From GCA-002862325 sp036339295 (GTDB lineage: Bacteria; Planctomycetota; Phycisphaerae; Phycisphaerales; SM1A02): a stretch of DNA of 16,287 bases. The position numbers and the translations under genes are program-made. The stretch spans positions 1 to 16,287 of the forward strand of contig JAYZBK010000032.1 in assembly GCA_036339295.1 (NCBI GenBank). The letters run 5' to 3'. Below are positions 13,973 to 16,287 of this stretch, in pieces; position 1 is the first letter of the stretch, and every line of letters begins with the position of its first letter. The notes under the pieces are model-generated. The model was given only the letters and a program-made list of their open reading frames with translations. It did not search any database and had not been told where the DNA came from.

Positions 13973-15448
13973 TCAGGACTCGGGGTCGGCCTTCCATCGT
14001 CGGGTGATCCTGCGTGCCATCGTCCTCGGAAGGTCGACAGTCCAGGTCCATGCCCAGAGCGTGTAGAGCCGGCTGCGAAGTCGTCGGAGGCCTCGATCGG
14101 TCGGGTCGACCGACAGCCCCCTGCGAAGCCAGTTGAAGCAGGTGACGAAGCGCCGGTCCTCGAGTGCGGCGAGTGCGAGGTTGTGCAGGCTCCGGATGCA
14201 ACCCGGATCGCGTCGAAGGATCCGCCTCGAGATGGCGACGCCACCGACGCGGTCCCCGAGTCGATAGCGGCAGGCCGCGAGACGTCGCTGCGTCTCGAGA
14301 TCCTCCGGCTCGCGGTCCACGAGCCGTTCGAGGATCGGCTTCGCCTCGTCGAGGAGATCGACCTGCATCAGGAGCCCGGCCATGAGCCTCAGCTCCTCGG
14401 GCGGTTCCTCGTCGGCGATCCTGAGAATCGCCTCGTGGAGCTGGCGGCGTGCGTCCTCCACCCGCCCGACCCCGAGGAGGGCCTCCGCGAGTCGACGGCG
14501 GACGAGCGGGGTCTCGGGATCGAGTCGCCGCACGACCTCGAACTCCATGCGGGCGTCGTCGAATCGGCCCATCGAGAGGGCCGTCAGCCCGAGTTCCCAG
14601 TGGGCCCGGATGTTCGCGGGTTCGATCTCGAGCACCCGCTTGAAGCGGTCGATCGCCTCGATCTTGCGGTTGAGGACCACGAGCAGGCGTCCGGCGGCGA
14701 GAAGGCTGTCGATGGACGCCGGGTTCTCCCGGAGTTCCGCGAGATGAAGCTGCAGCGCTCGCTCCGGGCGACCGCTCTCCGCGAGCAGGGCGGCGATGCG
14801 CGATCGGATGCCCGGCATCCTCGGCGACTGCCTCATCGCCTCGCGGTAGCACCAGCTGGCTCGATCGAACTCCTCCTGGTCCGCCTTGAGATCGCCCATC
14901 GCCACGAGGCAGAACGGCATCTCCTCGTAGTTCTGCTGGGCCTCGAAGTAGACGAGTTCCGCCTCGTCGTGCCGATCGAGCTGGTGAAGGACGGCGATCC
15001 GCACCGCGTGGCAGCGTTCGTCGATCTCGCCGACCTCCGCCGCGCGTTCCGCGAACTCGAGCGCCTCGGGGAGTCGCTGGAGTCGAAGGCAGAACTCGGC
15101 GATGGCGGAGAGGGGACCGGGCTCGTCCGGAAGGAGGATCGCCGCCTGCCGCATCGAGGCGAGCGCCTCCTCGAGGCGATCGAGCGACTCGAGGACCCCC
15201 GCCAGCGCGACGTGCCACTCACCGCGACTCGGATCGATCTCGATCGCCTGTCGAAGCGCCTGCTCGGCCTCGAGTCCTCGTCCGAGGAGCATGAGTTGCT
15301 CGGCCCGAGCCACGAATTCCTCGGCCTGGTCCCAGTCGTGCACGGTCTTCCGCTCGCTGATGGGGTTCCTCGCCGACTCCGGGAGCGGCTGACGTAGGAT
15401 ATCCGTGTCGTCGGACAAAGGCTCGATTCTCCGAGCGCCGAAGGCCAA
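13973..15448 (-). CDS. Large tetratricopeptide-repeat protein
   Basis: This 491-residue protein is almost entirely TPR-like helical repeats from about residue 38 to 452, roughly twelve units. Typical cores are AEQALRQAIEIDPSRGEW, AIDRFKRVLEIEPANIRAHW and DDARMEFEVVRRLDPETP. TPR arrays are protein-protein scaffolds; no enzymatic motif is present. The C-terminus (459-487) is Trp-rich and basic (LYTLWAWTWTV..., then MARRITRRWK), possibly a membrane-surface contact. The start shown is TTG 15448, backed by GGAAGGA 8 nt upstream. However, it leaves only 21 nt to the divergent gene, and its first 20 codons include rare AGA, CTA and TTG. GTG 15343, giving 456 residues, is the main alternative, but its ribosome-binding site is too close. 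No signal peptide is seen. Confidence 0.88.
   Translation of the reverse strand: MAFGARRIEPLSDDTDILRQPLPESARNPISERKTVHDWDQAEEFVARAEQLMLLGRGLEAEQALRQAIEIDPSRGEWHVALAGVLESLDRLEEALASMRQAAILLPDEPGPLSAIAEFCLRLQRLPEALEFAERAAEVGEIDERCHAVRIAVLHQLDRHDEAELVYFEAQQNYEEMPFCLVAMGDLKADQEEFDRASWCYREAMRQSPRMPGIRSRIAALLAESGRPERALQLHLAELRENPASIDSLLAAGRLLVVLNRKIEAIDRFKRVLEIEPANIRAHWELGLTALSMGRFDDARMEFEVVRRLDPETPLVRRRLAEALLGVGRVEDARRQLHEAILRIADEEPPEELRLMAGLLMQVDLLDEAKPILERLVDREPEDLETQRRLAACRYRLGDRVGGVAISRRILRRDPGCIRSLHNLALAALEDRRFVTCFNWLRRGLSVDPTDRGLRRLRSRLYTLWAWTWTVDLPRTMARRITRRWKADPES
15395..15400 (+). promoter_or_regulatory. -10-like element upstream of the HEAT-like gene
   Basis: TAGGAT, followed by two bases then CCG, two bases and TCGTCG, matches the rpsR -10 region at 15 of 19 positions. 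Start of transcription would be near 15407, about 63 nt before the ATG. The -35 region is weak, and the element lies inside the long version of the TPR gene. Confidence 0.35.
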
Positions 15449-15456
15449 CCTGTCGA

Positions 15457-15463
15457 TCCTTCC
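15457..15463 (-). promoter_or_regulatory. Ribosome-binding site supporting the TTG start of the TPR gene
   Basis: The minus strand reads GGAAGGA, 8 nt before TTG 15448. This is one of the better ribosome-binding sites in the window and the main reason for choosing the TTG start. Confidence 0.5.
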
Positions 15464-15469
15464 AACACC

Positions 15470-16287
15470 ATGATGCGCGGTCTGAACCCCCTATTCTCGG
15501 ACGACGCCTCCCGGGCGAGGACCTCTCCCGGTCGGTCGGCTCTCGCGGCGGCGGTCGCGAGCCTGCTGCTGGTGGTCCCTGGGCTCGCTTCAGGCGTCCT
15601 CCCGGCGGGCACCACCGCGGGGATCGCCGCGCCCTCGGGCGGCGACGAGACCGGCTTCCTGCTCGAACTCCTCCTCGACCCCTCGGACCCGACATCCTTC
15701 CGCCGGGAAGCGGCGGAACGTCTTGCCGCGATGGCTTCGGAGGAATCGGTCGACGCGCTCGAGGTCGTGGCGAGGTCGGACGACCCCGCGCTCGGGAGCC
15801 TGGTCCTCGACGGCGTCCGGGCCAACCGACCGGTGTCGTCGGGCGTGCTCGAACTCGTGTCCACGCTGGTGGCCGAAGGCGTCTTCGAGGCCGATGCGAC
15901 GGCATCGGCGCTCGGGGGCATCGGTCCCAGCGAGGTCGGCATCGTCGTCGATCGCCTGGAGCAGGCCCGGGAGCCGGCCGCACGGCTTCGGCTCGTCTCC
16001 CTCCTCGGCGGACTCGGCGACCCGATCGTGCCGGCGACGCTCGTGGAGTTGATCCAGTCCGACGGGCTTCCGGAAGCCGAACGGCTCGCGATCGACGCCG
16101 CGCTCCGGCGGTGGTCGAACATGTCGGGCCGCATGACGCCCGACGACTGGAGTCGATGGTGGAAGGGCCTCAGCGTCGACCCGGATTCCTCCCAGGGCAT
16201 CCGACGTCTCGCGAACCGGATCGCCAGCGAGTCGGCGAGGGCCGCCGCGGCGGAAGCGAGGGCGGTGGAGGCCGAGGCGCGAGCCGA
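15470..16287 (+). CDS. Secreted or membrane-anchored HEAT-like repeat protein (partial, 3' end outside window)
   Basis: The frame from ATG 15470 (or the adjacent ATG 15473) stays open to the window end, giving 272 codons so far. A hydrophobic segment (about residues 22-42, SALAAAVASLLLVVPGLASG) is a signal peptide or N-terminal anchor. It is preceded by arginines. From about residue 62 to 215 the protein shows HEAT-like paired helices, for example REAAERLAAMASEESVDALE and RLRLVSLLGGLGDPIVPATL. A PDDWSRWWKGL motif (224-234) follows, then an Ala/Glu/Arg-rich helix begins, probably a coiled coil (from about 247). No catalytic motif is seen. Such proteins are common in Planctomycetota, and a scaffold role in the periplasm is inferred. 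The ribosome-binding site is poor. Confidence 0.8.
   Translation, partial: MMRGLNPLFSDDASRARTSPGRSALAAAVASLLLVVPGLASGVLPAGTTAGIAAPSGGDETGFLLELLLDPSDPTSFRREAAERLAAMASEESVDALEVVARSDDPALGSLVLDGVRANRPVSSGVLELVSTLVAEGVFEADATASALGGIGPSEVGIVVDRLEQAREPAARLRLVSLLGGLGDPIVPATLVELIQSDGLPEAERLAIDAALRRWSNMSGRMTPDDWSRWWKGLSVDPDSSQGIRRLANRIASESARAAAAEARAVEAEARA

Noticed and set aside
1..16287. CRISPR arrays, tRNA genes, insertion sequences, toxin-antitoxin or defence genes
   Set aside because: No regularly spaced repeats, tRNA-like cloverleaf, transposase motif or known defence domain was found on either strand.

Overview
The window is about 70% GC, almost fully coding, and encodes bacterial housekeeping proteins. 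It most resembles Phycisphaerae/Phycisphaerales (Planctomycetota). The reasons are PEP-CTERM-like C-termini ending in a glycine-alanine helix plus an Arg cluster, a HEAT-like secreted protein with a Trp-Trp motif, a short stand-alone bS18 gene, and heavy use of GTG starts with GTGA/ATGA stop-start overlaps. The taxonomic call is an inference. No rRNA, tRNA, CRISPR array, insertion sequence or phage gene was seen.

Layout. 1-1309 (minus): two tandem secreted PEP-CTERM-type paralogues, the first cut by the window edge. They have near-identical mature N-termini and share a promoter-like block. 1609-3210 (minus): an enlarged miaB. 3308-5922 (plus): a 38-residue membrane microprotein, an FtsW-type SEDS polymerase and a divergent MurG, forming a peptidoglycan/division block. 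5935-7002 (minus): an M42 aminopeptidase. 7127-9449 (plus): YgfZ/GcvT-like protein, a 64-residue membrane protein and HMG-CoA lyase, joined by two GTGA overlaps. 9458-12440 (minus): an unknown acidic protein, a pseudo-receiver/GGDEF protein and an LpxH-like phosphoesterase, joined by ATGA and GTGA overlaps. 12599-13270 (minus): a C26 glutamine amidotransferase behind a structured leader. 13609-13839 (plus): ribosomal protein bS18 with a promoter, a long leader and a clear terminator. 13973-15448 (minus): a large TPR protein. 15470 to the end (plus): a secreted or membrane-anchored HEAT-like protein, cut by the window edge.

How the genes work together. FtsW and MurG act at successive steps of septal peptidoglycan synthesis (lipid II formation, then glycan polymerisation). 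MiaB and bS18 serve translation. YgfZ supports Fe-S enzymes, a class that includes MiaB. HMG-CoA lyase belongs to leucine/ketone-body catabolism. The minus-strand trio looks like a cyclic-di-GMP signalling operon with an unrecognised first gene. No obviously new defence or mobile system is visible. The most unusual items are the unknown-GGDEF-phosphoesterase operon, the duplicated secreted proteins, the MurG with substituted signature residues, and the two coupled membrane microproteins.
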